Notes under the pieces: generated by a model
What the model saw: the letters and a program-made list of their open reading frames with translations, nothing else
What the model was told of the DNA's origin: nothing
The model's database searches: none
NCBI GenBank assembly: GCA_030147525.1
Contig: JASBVF010000053.1
Location: 1 to 64,000, forward strand
DNA from: Bacteroidota bacterium
GTDB taxonomy: Bacteria > Bacteroidota > Bacteroidia > Chitinophagales > Saprospiraceae
Reading direction: 5' to 3'
DNA length: 64,000 nucleotides
Part shown: positions 52,317-60,281 of the stretch, in pieces
How positions within the stretch are numbered: the first letter of the stretch is position 1
Layout: each line of letters starts with the position of its first letter
Position numbers and translations under genes: made by a program

Positions 52317-52396
52317 CTCCCGCAGATCCCGCTGATTTTCGCAGATTCATTACTATTAGGAAAAAAATCTGTGAAAATCAGCGGGATCTGCGGGAG
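52317..52396. repeat. Inverted repeat, 31-bp stem (word B) before hisG
   Basis: Arms 52317-52347 and 52366-52396 are complementary with a single G-U pair; the word is GCAGATCCCGCTGATTTTC. It lies between the attenuator and the hisG start codon, ending 14 nt before it. Confidence 0.92.
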
Positions 52397-52410
52397 GAAA
52401 ACTTCTTGAA

Positions 52411-53277
52411 ATGAGCAATCAATCCATTTTAAAACTCGCCATCCAGAAATCCGGCCGTCTTTACGAAGATTCGGTCGGCCTGCTGAAATCCTGCAGCATC
52501 GGCGTCTCCAACGGCGGCGGCAGGCTGCGGACCGTGGCATCCAACTTTCCTCTCGAAGTCTATTTCCTCCGGGATGACGATATCCCGCAATACGTTGAGG
52601 ACGGCGTGGCCGACTGCGGCATCGTTGGCGAGAATGTCCTTTTTGAAAAGAATAAAAAAGTGCAGATCGAAGAGCCGCTCGGCTTCGGCAAATGCCGGCT
52701 CTCGCTCGCCATGCCCAAGGCCCGGAATTACGAGGGCGTTCAGGGACTGCGGGGCGCCCGCATCGCTACATCTTACCCGCATTTGCTGGGGCAGTTTTTG
52801 AAACAAAACAAAGTCGATGCTGAAATCCACGAGATCAGCGGCAGTGTTGAAATCGCTCCCGGCATCGGCCTCGCTGATTGCATCTGCGACCTGGTGAGCA
52901 CGGGTAGTACCTTGATTTCCAACGGGTTAAAAGAAGTGGAGGTATTGCTCCGTTCCGAAGCGGTCATGGTTTCCAATCAGCACCTCGACTTTCCCAAGCG
53001 GCAGTTGCTCGACAAACTGCTCTTCCGCATCCGGGCCGTCAGGAAAGCGAAAAACAACAAGTACATCCTGCTCAACGCCCCCAACGACCGCATCGAAGAC
53101 ATCAAAAAAATACTGCCCGGCATGAAAAGCCCGACCGTGCTGCCCCTCGCCGAACCCGGTTGGAGCAGCGTGCATTCCGTCGTGCAGGAAGATCACTTCT
53201 GGGACATCATCGAAGACCTGCAGGCCATCGGCGCCCAGGGAATTCTGGTGGTGCCGATTGAAAAAATGATTGTTTGA
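52411..53277 (+). CDS. hisG: ATP phosphoribosyltransferase, long form (HisG)
   Basis: First and feedback-regulated step of histidine synthesis: joins ATP and PRPP. 288 residues, so the long hexameric form with a C-terminal ACT-like regulatory domain (about 215-288) and no need for HisZ. Marks: KLAIQKSGRLYEDSV, VADCGIVGENVLFEK, and the PRPP loop GIGLADCICDLVSTGSTL (151-168). The tail LQAIGAQGILVVPIEKMIV is the typical regulatory-domain end. The ATG at 52411 lies 14 nt after an inverted repeat; no Shine-Dalgarno is visible. Confidence 0.97.
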   Translation: MSNQSILKLAIQKSGRLYEDSVGLLKSCSIGVSNGGGRLRTVASNFPLEVYFLRDDDIPQYVEDGVADCGIVGENVLFEKNKKVQIEEPLGFGKCRLSLAMPKARNYEGVQGLRGARIATSYPHLLGQFLKQNKVDAEIHEISGSVEIAPGIGLADCICDLVSTGSTLISNGLKEVEVLLRSEAVMVSNQHLDFPKRQLLDKLLFRIRAVRKAKNNKYILLNAPNDRIEDIKKILPGMKSPTVLPLAEPGWSSVHSVVQEDHFWDIIEDLQAIGAQGILVVPIEKMIV

Positions 53278-53294
53278 AAATTGCATTTTAACAT

Positions 53295-53368
53295 GATGGT
53301 CACACTGATTTTTATGATTGTCATGATCATTTAAGATCATAAAAATCATAAAAATCAGTGTGACCATC
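53295..53368. repeat. Inverted repeat, 25-bp perfect stem (word L) before hisD
   Basis: Arms 53295-53319 and 53344-53368 are exact reverse complements of TCACACTGATTTTTATGATT words. A second small hairpin ATGATC/GATCAT (53323-53328, 53335-53340) caps the loop. It ends 17 nt before the hisD start codon. Confidence 0.92.
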
Positions 53369-53385
53369 CTGCCAATAACATCAAC

Positions 53386-54705
53386 GTGCAAATCGCAAAA
53401 TATCCTGATAAACAGCAACTTGCGCAGCTACTTCGCCGCCCGGAAATAGACCGGGAAGACCTCGACACTGTCGTCTCCGGAGTTTTACAAAAAGTTAAAA
53501 CCGGCGGCGAAGCAGCCCTACGGGAGTACACTGCCCGCTTCGACCGGGTGACCCTCGAAAACTTCGAAGTCACCGCTGCCGAGATGGAGGAAGCTACCCT
53601 CAGCGTGCCCGAAAAGTTGCAATCCGCCATCCGCCTCGCCGCCGAAAACATCGAAAAATTTCATGCCGCTCAGCGGGAAAATTTCACCCCGGTCGAAACC
53701 ATGTCCGGCGTGCAGTGCTGGCGCAAAAGCGTGCCCATCGAACGGGTGGGGCTGTACATCCCCGGCGGAACGGCGCCGCTATTTTCTACCGTACTGATGC
53801 TGGCCATTCCGGCGCAAATTGCCGGTTGCCAGGAGATTGTGCTGTGTACGCCGCCCGGTGAAAACGGTAAAGTAAATCCTGCTATCCTCTTCGCTGCGCA
53901 GGTGGCCGGCGTCACCAAAATTTTCAAAGCCGGCGGAGCGCAGGCTGTTGCGGCCATGGCTTACGGTACGGAAACCATTCCGCAGGTGAGTAAAATTTTC
54001 GGCCCCGGCAATCGCTACGTCACCGCCGCCAAGATGCTGGTGCAAAAAGACGGCATTGCCATCGACATGCCCGCCGGGCCTTCGGAGGTGCTGGTGTTTG
54101 CCGATGAAACCTGCGTGCCCGCCTTCGTCGCCTCCGATTTGCTCTCGCAAGCCGAGCATGACGTGGACTCGCAGGTCGTATTTTTAACCACCAGTGAAAC
54201 TGTGTTGAAAGCAGTGAAAAAAGAAGTGGACGCACAGGTGCAGCAGTTGCCCCGGCAGAAAATGTTGCAGGCGGCCCTCTCACATAGCGTCGCCATTTTG
54301 CTTGAAAATGAGGAAGTTGCGCTGGAAGCGATCAATCAGTACGCTCCGGAACACTTAATTTTAGCATGTGAAAATGCCAGTGAATTGGCGGAGAAGGTGG
54401 TCAATGCCGGCTCCGTTTTCCTCGGCAATTTCACCCCCGAAAGCGCTGGTGACTATGCCAGCGGCACCAATCACACGCTACCCACGAGCGGCTTCGCCCG
54501 CAGCTACTCCGGCGTTTCGCTGGATAGCTTTTTGAAAAAAATCACCTTCCAGCGCATCAGCCGGGAAGGACTGCAAAATCTCGGCCCGGCCATCATGACG
54601 ATGGCGGAGGCAGAGGAGTTGCCGGCTCATGCTCGTGCGGTGGAGCTTCGGTTAAAACATCACGAAGCGATGGAAGCTGCGCGAGGAGGATTGGAACACG
54701 GATAA
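53386..54705 (+). CDS. hisD: Histidinol dehydrogenase
   Basis: Zn- and NAD-dependent oxidation of histidinol to histidine, the last two steps. 439 residues. Marks: VPIERVGLYIPGGTAPLFST, FGPGNRYVTAAKMLVQ, DMPAGPSEVLVFAD, LLSQAEHDVDSQV with zinc ligands, and GTNHTLPTSGFARSYSG. The start is GTG at 53386 (VQIAKYPDKQQ); no ATG fits. The last six residues (about 434-439) and the stop codon lie in the left arm of the 48-bp inverted repeat, so its C-terminus was set by the repeat. Confidence 0.96.
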   Translation: MQIAKYPDKQQLAQLLRRPEIDREDLDTVVSGVLQKVKTGGEAALREYTARFDRVTLENFEVTAAEMEEATLSVPEKLQSAIRLAAENIEKFHAAQRENFTPVETMSGVQCWRKSVPIERVGLYIPGGTAPLFSTVLMLAIPAQIAGCQEIVLCTPPGENGKVNPAILFAAQVAGVTKIFKAGGAQAVAAMAYGTETIPQVSKIFGPGNRYVTAAKMLVQKDGIAIDMPAGPSEVLVFADETCVPAFVASDLLSQAEHDVDSQVVFLTTSETVLKAVKKEVDAQVQQLPRQKMLQAALSHSVAILLENEEVALEAINQYAPEHLILACENASELAEKVVNAGSVFLGNFTPESAGDYASGTNHTLPTSGFARSYSGVSLDSFLKKITFQRISREGLQNLGPAIMTMAEAEELPAHARAVELRLKHHEAMEAARGGLEHG

Positions 54706-54798
54706 CACGGATTGGGCGGATTAAAACGGATTTTTGTGAGCGTCACAGATAAAATCCGTTTTAATCCGCCCAATCCGTGTTATCCGTGTTCCAATCCT
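54687..54798. repeat. Inverted repeat, 48-bp perfect stem (word A) between hisD and hisC
   Basis: Left arm 54687-54734 and right arm 54751-54798 are exact reverse complements over 48 bp. The loop itself folds (TGTGA 54735-54739 with TCACA 54743-54747). The word is an AATCCGTGTTATCCGTG type. It begins inside hisD and ends 18 nt before the hisC start codon. Confidence 0.95.
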
Positions 54799-54816
54799 AT
54801 CAAGAAAAATGTTAAC

Positions 54817-55923
54817 ATGAAAATCGAAAACCTCGTCAGAGACAACATTCGCAGGCTCAAGCCTTACAGTTCCGCTCGCAGCGAGTACAGCGGCACAGCT
54901 TCCGTTTTCCTCGACGCCAACGAGAACGGCCACGATCTCTTCGGCGGCAGCCTCAACCGCTATCCCGATCCGCTGCAGGGGGCGTTGAAGGAGCGTATTG
55001 CGAAGCTGAAAAACGTACCGCCCGAAAGCATCTTTCTCGGCAACGGCAGCGACGAAGCCATCGATCTGCTCTTCCGGATTTTCTGCGAGCCGGGCCGGGA
55101 CGAAGCCATCACCTGTCCGCCCACTTACGGCATGTACCAGGTGCAGGCTGACATTCACGGCACGCCCGTGCGCCGGGTGCTTTTGACCGAAGGCTTCCAA
55201 CTCAACGCTGAAGCAGTCCTGAATGAAATAAGTTCCCCTTCAGGGGTCAGGGGTGGGGGCAGGGGCAAACTGCTCTTCCTCTGCTCGCCGAACAACCCGA
55301 CGGGCAACCTGCTCGATCCTACCGCCATTGAGTTTTTGTTAAAAAACTTTCCTGGAATCGTCATGGTGGACGAGGCGTATGGCGATTTTTCAGGCGTCCC
55401 GTCCTGGTCGCAGCGGCTGGCGGAATTCCCGAATCTGGTGGTGCTGCAAACCTTCTCGAAAGCATGGGCGCTGGCGGGCGCCCGGCTCGGCATGGCCTTC
55501 GCCTCGCCGGAAATCACACATTATTTAAATAGTGTAAAATACCCGTACAACGTGGGCCTGCCAACGCAGCGGGCCGTGCTGGCGGCATTTGAAAAACAGG
55601 ATGTAACGACAGTGGTGGATGAAATTTTAACCGAAAGAAAACGGCTGGCGGAGGCACTTGGACAGTTTGATTTTGTTGAAAAAATTCACCCCAGCGATGC
55701 TAATTTTTTATTGGTAAAAATGAAAGACAGCTCGTTGATTTTCAATTATTTAAAACAAAATGGCGTGGTCGTTCGGGATCGCTCGAAAGAGCCGCATTGC
55801 GAGGGCTGCCTGCGCATCACAGTCGGGACAGGACCGGAAAATACACAGCTGTTGAAGCTACTTGAAGCATTGGCCGGCGACCAAAATTCAATCATTCAAA
55901 ACTCAATCATTCAATCATTATGA
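54817..55923 (+). CDS. hisC: Histidinol-phosphate aminotransferase
   Basis: PLP-dependent transamination of imidazole acetol phosphate with glutamate. 368 residues from ATG 54817 ([19 protein letters not shown]). Marks: [50 protein letters not shown] and the PLP lysine in [21 protein letters not shown]-rich insert (residues about 139-151, [12 protein letters not shown]) is encoded by a repeat-like tract. The C-terminal tail ([13 protein letters not shown]) is encoded by a tandem repeat. The stop overlaps the hisB start (ATGA). The frame upstream to 54712 is the repeat region and is excluded. Confidence 0.96.
   Translation: MKIENLVRDNIRRLKPYSSARSEYSGTASVFLDANENGHDLFGGSLNRYPDPLQGALKERIAKLKNVPPESIFLGNGSDEAIDLLFRIFCEPGRDEAITCPPTYGMYQVQADIHGTPVRRVLLTEGFQLNAEAVLNEISSPSGVRGGGRGKLLFLCSPNNPTGNLLDPTAIEFLLKNFPGIVMVDEAYGDFSGVPSWSQRLAEFPNLVVLQTFSKAWALAGARLGMAFASPEITHYLNSVKYPYNVGLPTQRAVLAAFEKQDVTTVVDEILTERKRLAEALGQFDFVEKIHPSDANFLLVKMKDSSLIFNYLKQNGVVVRDRSKEPHCEGCLRITVGTGPENTQLLKLLEALAGDQNSIIQNSIIQSL
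55231..55266. repeat. G-rich repeat tract inside hisC
   Basis: AGTTCCCCTTCAGGGGTCAG is followed by GGGTGGGGGCAGGGG. CCCCT (55235-55239) can pair with AGGGG (55242-55246) and GGGG recurs four times. It adds about 12 residues in frame just before the strand of the PLP-binding SPNNPTG motif. Confidence 0.6.
55885..55919. repeat. CAATCATT tandem repeat at the hisC-hisB junction
   Basis: TCAATCATTC recurs three times with small changes and leads directly into the hisB ATG at 55920. It is translated as the HisC tail. Confidence 0.75.
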
Positions 55924-57023
55924 AACGAGTCCTCTTCCTCGACCGTGACGGCGTCCTCATTGACGAGCCAGACGATACTTACCAGATCGACACGCTGGAA
56001 CAGTTGACGCTGAAACCCGGCCTCATCCGCAACCTCTACAAAATCGCTACGCAGACCGATTTCGAGCTTGTCATGGTCACCAACCAGGATGGATTGGGCA
56101 CGGAGGTTTACCCGGAGGAAAATTTCACCAAAGTGCAGGGCAAGCTGCTCGAAATTCTTGAAAATGAAGGGATTCGGTTCGATGCTGTACACGTTGACCG
56201 GAGCTTCGAACATGAAAAACTGCCGACCCGAAAGCCTGGCACCGGCATGCTTACCCGCTATTTTGGCGAAGGCTACGACCTTGCCAACAGCTACGTCGTC
56301 GGTGACCGCTGGTCGGATATCCAACTGGCGAAAAACCTGGGGGCGAAAGCCATCGGCATTCGTGGACTGTTCCCGTTCGGCGAGTGGGAAAAAGAAACCG
56401 TGCTCGTGGCCGACTATTGGGATGAAATCGGTAAATTTCTGTGCAGGCCTAACCGGGGCGTAGAGGTGGTTCGCAAGACGAAGGAGACTGAAATCGAGGT
56501 GGAATTGAACCTCGACGGCTCCGGCCAGGCGGATATTTCAACCGGACTCGGATTTTTCGATCACATGCTGGAGCAGATTGCCCGGCATGGATCTATTGAT
56601 TTGAAAATCAATGTGAAAGGTGACCTGCACATCGACGAACACCACACCATCGAAGACACGGGCCTCACTTTGGGAGAGGCATTTTTAAAAGCGCTCGGCG
56701 ACAAAAGGGGCATCGAACGCTACGGCTTCTGCCTTCCGATGGACGACTGTCTGGCGCAGGTAGCGCTGGATTTTGGAGGCCGGCCGTGGCTGGTTTGGGA
56801 GGCTGAATTTCACCGTGAAAAAATCGGGGATATGCCGACTGAGATGTTTTTTCATTTTTTCAAATCGCTCAGCGATACGGCGAAGTGTAACCTGAACATC
56901 AAAGCGGAGGGCCAGAACGAGCACCACAAGATCGAGGCAATTTTCAAGGCCTTCGCCCGGGCCGTGAAAATGGCGGTGAGGAAGGAGGGGAATGCGCTGC
57001 CTTCGACGAAGGGTGTGCTGTAA
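55920..57023 (+). CDS. hisB: Bifunctional HisB: histidinol-phosphatase / IGP dehydratase
   Basis: 367 residues. The N-terminal HAD phosphatase (about 1-165) has the nucleophile motif [26 protein letters not shown] and [20 protein letters not shown]. The C-terminal imidazoleglycerol-phosphate dehydratase (about 180-367) has [35 protein letters not shown] and the mirrored second half [20 protein letters not shown]. The fusion matches enteric and many Bacteroidota HisB proteins. It overlaps hisC by four bases. Confidence 0.97.
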   Translation: MKRVLFLDRDGVLIDEPDDTYQIDTLEQLTLKPGLIRNLYKIATQTDFELVMVTNQDGLGTEVYPEENFTKVQGKLLEILENEGIRFDAVHVDRSFEHEKLPTRKPGTGMLTRYFGEGYDLANSYVVGDRWSDIQLAKNLGAKAIGIRGLFPFGEWEKETVLVADYWDEIGKFLCRPNRGVEVVRKTKETEIEVELNLDGSGQADISTGLGFFDHMLEQIARHGSIDLKINVKGDLHIDEHHTIEDTGLTLGEAFLKALGDKRGIERYGFCLPMDDCLAQVALDFGGRPWLVWEAEFHREKIGDMPTEMFFHFFKSLSDTAKCNLNIKAEGQNEHHKIEAIFKAFARAVKMAVRKEGNALPSTKGVL

Positions 57024-57030
57024 CGCCGAC

Positions 57031-57069
57031 CCAATTTACCAATTCACTAATTTACCAATTCACTCAATT
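57031..57069. repeat. Word D tandem repeat before hisH
   Basis: Variants of AATTTACCAATTCACT recur from 57031 to the hisH start at 57070. The 25 bases 57033-57057 are identical to 16173-16197, 41 kb away. There is no inverted partner here. Confidence 0.85.
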
Positions 57070-57705
57070 TTGAAAACCGCCATCATCAAATACAACGCCG
57101 GCAACATTCAGTCGGTACTCAACGCCTTCGACCGGTTGGGCTTCGAAGCTATCCTGACCGACGATCCGGCGGCCATCCGCTCTGCGGATAGGGTCATTTT
57201 TCCCGGCGTCGGGGAGGCCAGTTCAGCCATGCGCTACCTGCGTGAGCGGGGACTGGACGAATTGATCCGAAGCCTGGAGCAGCCGGTGCTGGGCATCTGT
57301 CTGGGCATGCAGTTGCTGGGCAATTTTTCCGAAGAAAATGAAACGGAGTGCCTTGGAATCGTACCTGCTACGGTGAAAAAACTGCCGAATCTGTCCCCCG
57401 GCGGCGAGCGGCTGAAGGTGCCGCATGTGGGGTGGAATACGGTCGTCGCAAGTGAGGGGGTAACTTCAAGTTACCCCCTCACTTCGGGCGGTTTATTTGA
57501 CAAAATTCCTCAGCAGTCGTTTTTCTACTTTGTCCACTCTTTTGCGATGGAATTGAACGATGCCACCATCGCCCGGACAGAGTACGGCATGCCGTTCACG
57601 AGTGCGGTGCGGTGGCGGAATTTTTACGGTGTGCAGTTTCACCCGGAGAAAAGCGCCGGGGTGGGGGAGCAATTGCTGCGGAATTTTTTAACGATGAAAA
57701 TTTGA
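57070..57705 (+). CDS. hisH: Imidazole glycerol phosphate synthase glutaminase subunit HisH
   Basis: Glutamine amidotransferase that feeds ammonia to HisF. 211 residues. The nucleophile Cys is in VLGICLGMQLLGNFS; the oxyanion and catalytic residues are in FFYFVHSFAMEL and GVQFHPEKSAGVG. The best start is TTG at 57070 (KTAIIKYNAGNIQSV); upstream codons belong to the repeat. Residues about 127-139 (SEGVTSSYPLTSG) are encoded by a perfect palindrome and look like an insertion in a surface loop. Confidence 0.94.
   Translation: MKTAIIKYNAGNIQSVLNAFDRLGFEAILTDDPAAIRSADRVIFPGVGEASSAMRYLRERGLDELIRSLEQPVLGICLGMQLLGNFSEENETECLGIVPATVKKLPNLSPGGERLKVPHVGWNTVVASEGVTSSYPLTSGGLFDKIPQQSFFYFVHSFAMELNDATIARTEYGMPFTSAVRWRNFYGVQFHPEKSAGVGEQLLRNFLTMKI
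57450..57484. repeat. Perfect 16-bp inverted repeat inside hisH
   Basis: AAGTGAGGGGGTAACT (57450-57465) and its exact reverse complement (57469-57484) flank the loop TCA. The element keeps the reading frame and adds about a dozen residues. It resembles coding palindromic elements known from some other bacteria. Confidence 0.85.
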
Positions 57706-57715
57706 AACCATGTCA

Positions 57716-57820
57716 GGAGGATTGGATCACGGATTTGACGGATTAGGCGGATAAACACGGATTTTTTTATCGAATCTGTGAAAATCCGCTCAATCCGTCA
57801 AATCCGTGATCCAATCCTCC
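57716..57820. repeat. Inverted repeat, about 36-bp stem (word A variant) before hisA
   Basis: Arms 57716-57744 and 57792-57820 are perfectly complementary over 29 bp; pairing resumes inward (57746-57752 with 57784-57790), and CACGGATT/AATCTGTG caps it. The AATCCGT words match those at 54687-54798. It ends 15 nt before the hisA start. Confidence 0.92.
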
Positions 57821-57835
57821 ACGATTTGTAACGTG

Positions 57836-58561
57836 ATGATCAAAAAAATCGAAGTCATACCCGCCATGGACCTGATGGACGGCCACTGCGTCCGCCTTCG
57901 GCAGGGCGATTTTAACCAACGGAAAAACTACGCTTCCGATCCGCTGGCCGTTGCGAAGCAGTTCGAAAACGCTGGCTTTCGGCGCCTGCACATGGTCGAT
58001 CTCGACGGGGCAAGGGCTGGTACGCCGAAGCACCTGCACATTTTAAAGAAAGTGGCTGCGGAAACTTCACTGTTCATCGACTTCAGCGGCGGTATCAAAA
58101 CGGATGCGGATATAGAAAACTTGTTCGAAGCCGGGGCGGCCCTGGCTGCCATCGGAAGCGTGGCGGTGAAAAATAAACCGCTGTTTTTCAGATGGTTAAA
58201 AAAATACGGTCCCGAAAAAATTCTGCTCGGAGTGGACGTCCGGGACGAAAAACTGGCCATCAGCGGCTGGACGGAGCAGACGGACATCGACCTGTTCGGT
58301 TTTCTGGGTGAAATGACCGGGGCGGGCGTCCGGCAGGTGTTCTGCACGGATATTGGCAAGGACGGACTGCTGGCAGGGCCTTCGACGGAGCTATACTGTA
58401 AAATTTTGCAGCAGTTTCCTGACCTGGAACTGATTGCGAGTGGTGGGGTCAGTTCGCCGGAAGAATTGCCGGAATTGGAAAAAATTAGCTGCACCGGTGC
58501 TATCGTCGGCAAGGCGATTTATGAAGATTTCAGCAATTTAAAAAATTGGCTAATCGCCTGA
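57836..58561 (+). CDS. hisA: ProFAR isomerase HisA
   Basis: Amadori isomerisation of ProFAR to PRFAR in the (beta/alpha)8 barrel fold. 241 residues from ATG 57836 ([19 protein letters not shown]). The catalytic Asp is in [10 protein letters not shown]; the second acidic residue is in [16 protein letters not shown]. The phosphate-binding half motifs are [16 protein letters not shown] and [18 protein letters not shown]. The frame upstream to 57806 lies in a repeat. hisF follows with a 46-bp gap. Confidence 0.96.
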   Translation: MIKKIEVIPAMDLMDGHCVRLRQGDFNQRKNYASDPLAVAKQFENAGFRRLHMVDLDGARAGTPKHLHILKKVAAETSLFIDFSGGIKTDADIENLFEAGAALAAIGSVAVKNKPLFFRWLKKYGPEKILLGVDVRDEKLAISGWTEQTDIDLFGFLGEMTGAGVRQVFCTDIGKDGLLAGPSTELYCKILQQFPDLELIASGGVSSPEELPELEKISCTGAIVGKAIYEDFSNLKNWLIA

Positions 58562-58570
58562 TTATCAAAT

Positions 58571-58600
58571 TTTATCAACCCTCAACAACCTTTATCAACC
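58571..58600. repeat. TTTATCAACC tandem repeat before hisF
   Basis: TTTATCAACC (58571-58580), CTCAACAACC (58581-58590) and TTTATCAACC (58591-58600) have exact 10-nt period and end seven bases before the hisF ATG. Confidence 0.75.
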
Positions 58601-58607
58601 GAAAAAA

Positions 58608-59363
58608 ATGCTTGCAAAACGCATCATCCCCTGTCTCGATATCAAAGACGGCCGTACCGTCAAGGGTGTCAATTTCGTCAACCTGCGTGACGCTGGCGAC
58701 CCCGTCGAACTGGGCGCCCGCTACGCTGCCGACGGCGCCGACGAACTTGTTTTTCTCGATATCACCGCCACGCACGAAAAACGTAAGACGCTGGTGGAAC
58801 TGGTGAAACGCATCGCTCACACGATCAACATTCCGTTCACGGTCGGTGGCGGCGTCAGTTCAGTGGAAGATGTTTCAGCACTGCTGGCAGCGGGGGCGGA
58901 TAAAATTTCCGTCAACTCGGCGGCGGTTCGCAATCCGCAGTTAGTCAGTGATTTAGCGAATGAATTTGGCAGCCAGTGCATCGTCGTGGCCATCGATGCG
59001 AAGCGGGAGGATGACGACTGGTGGGTGTATCTGAACGGTGGCCGCCTGCGCACGGAGGTGAGGGCATTGGCCTGGGCAAGCGAAGTGGAACAGCGTGGCG
59101 CCGGTGAAATTTTACTTACGTCGATGGACCATGACGGCAGCAAAAACGGCTTTGCCATCGAACTGACGAGAGCAGTGTCGGAGCGGGTGGACATCCCGGT
59201 GATTGCCTCGGGCGGGGCAGGGGAGCGGGAACATTTCACTGAAGTCTTCCGGAAGGGGAAAGCGGATGCGGCGCTTGCGGCGAGTATTTTTCATTTCGGT
59301 GAAATACCGGTGCCTGAATTGAAGGCATTTTTACAAAAAGAAAAAATCAACGTGAGGTTTTAG
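58608..59363 (+). CDS. hisF: Imidazole glycerol phosphate synthase cyclase subunit HisF
   Basis: Forms imidazole glycerol phosphate and AICAR from PRFAR with ammonia from HisH. 251 residues. Marks: [20 protein letters not shown] with the first catalytic Asp, [47 protein letters not shown] with the second Asp, and [19 protein letters not shown]. Length and order are typical. Confidence 0.97.
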   Translation: MLAKRIIPCLDIKDGRTVKGVNFVNLRDAGDPVELGARYAADGADELVFLDITATHEKRKTLVELVKRIAHTINIPFTVGGGVSSVEDVSALLAAGADKISVNSAAVRNPQLVSDLANEFGSQCIVVAIDAKREDDDWWVYLNGGRLRTEVRALAWASEVEQRGAGEILLTSMDHDGSKNGFAIELTRAVSERVDIPVIASGGAGEREHFTEVFRKGKADAALAASIFHFGEIPVPELKAFLQKEKINVRF

Positions 59364-59367
59364 CTAT

Positions 59368-59440
59368 AAATTCAGCCACGAATTGCACGAATTAAACCGA
59401 ATTCAGTTCGTGGAAATTCGTACAATTCGTGGCTGAATTT
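59368..59440. repeat. Inverted repeat, about 30-bp stem (word C) before hisIE
   Basis: The left arm 59368-59397 and right arm 59411-59440 are complementary, perfectly over the outer 18 bp and with few mismatches inside. The AATTCGTGGC word recurs at 24465-24543. It ends 19 nt before the hisIE start codon. Confidence 0.88.
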
Positions 59441-59459
59441 GTGGCTGCAATTTAGTTTT

Positions 59460-60053
59460 ATGCAAATCAATTTTGAAAAATACCCTGACGGCCTGGTGCC
59501 GGCCATCATCCAGGATGCCCAAACGGGCAAGGTGCTGATGCTGGGTTTTATGGACGATGCGGCATTTCAAAAAACTTCCACTGAGAAACGGGTTACCTTT
59601 TTCAGCCGGAGCAAACAACGGCTGTGGACGAAGGGAGAGACTTCGGGACATTTTCTGGATGTCGTGGAAATGCGGGCTGATTGCGACAGCGATACCATTT
59701 TAATAAAAGTGAAACCGCATGGGCCGGTTTGCCATACCGGCAGCGATACTTGTTTCGATGAAAAAAATACGGGTTCCTTTTTGCCCCGGCTCGAAGCGAT
59801 CATCCATGACCGTTTTGAAAATCCGTCTGAAAGTTCTTACGTGGCAAGCCTGGCTAAAAAAGGAGTGAAAAAAATAGCTCAGAAAGTTGGGGAAGAGGCG
59901 GTCGAGGTAGCTTTGGAAGCACAGGACAATGAGCCGGAATTGTTTCTGGGAGAAGCTGCCGACCTTGTTTTTCACCTGTTGGTTTTGTTGCGGGCGAAAG
60001 GATTTTCGCTCAGAAATGTGGAAGATGTACTGCGAAGCAGAATGAAAGAATAA
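59460..60053 (+). CDS. hisIE: Bifunctional phosphoribosyl-AMP cyclohydrolase / PR-ATP pyrophosphatase
   Basis: Steps two and three of histidine synthesis in one 197-residue protein. N-terminal HisI part (about 1-105): VLMLGFMDDAAFQKT, VTFFSRSKQRLWTKGETSG and zinc ligands in EMRADCDSDTILI and GPVCHTGSDTCF. C-terminal HisE part: SYVASLAKKGVKKIAQKVGEEAVEVALEAQ. The start at ATG 59460 (MQINFEKYPDG) follows the repeat. Last gene of the his operon. Confidence 0.96.
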   Translation: MQINFEKYPDGLVPAIIQDAQTGKVLMLGFMDDAAFQKTSTEKRVTFFSRSKQRLWTKGETSGHFLDVVEMRADCDSDTILIKVKPHGPVCHTGSDTCFDEKNTGSFLPRLEAIIHDRFENPSESSYVASLAKKGVKKIAQKVGEEAVEVALEAQDNEPELFLGEAADLVFHLLVLLRAKGFSLRNVEDVLRSRMKE

Positions 60054-60130
60054 CTCGCCCAATGTTAACTCAATGTAAATTAATTTTTAATCGAGTGTAA
60101 AAAAATGTTGCTATTCAACATCAGAATGGC

Positions 60131-60281
60131 TACTTTTATCCTCCGAAATCAAAAATTCAAAAATAAAGTATGATTTCCGATCTAAAACTTATGGTTAAAC
60201 CCCGTGAGTTGCCTGCCGATCCCGGACGCCCATGAACTCAGACTGAGCGGCAAGCGACTCCACCGAAAAAAAGGAGGGGCT
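60131..60281 (+). promoter_or_regulatory. Structured 5' leader with upstream frame and strong ribosome site
   Basis: TACTTTTA (60131-60138) is a near-consensus -7 box. A 21-codon frame follows (60170-60235). GAGTTGCCTGCCG (60206-60218) can pair with CGGCAAGCGACTC (60248-60260) over 13 positions with one G-U and one mismatch, enclosing the upstream frame's stop codon and a CTCA/TGAG hairpin. AAGGAGGGG (60271-60279) is an unusually strong Shine-Dalgarno for this phylum, just before the protease ATG. Translational control is inferred. Confidence 0.45.
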
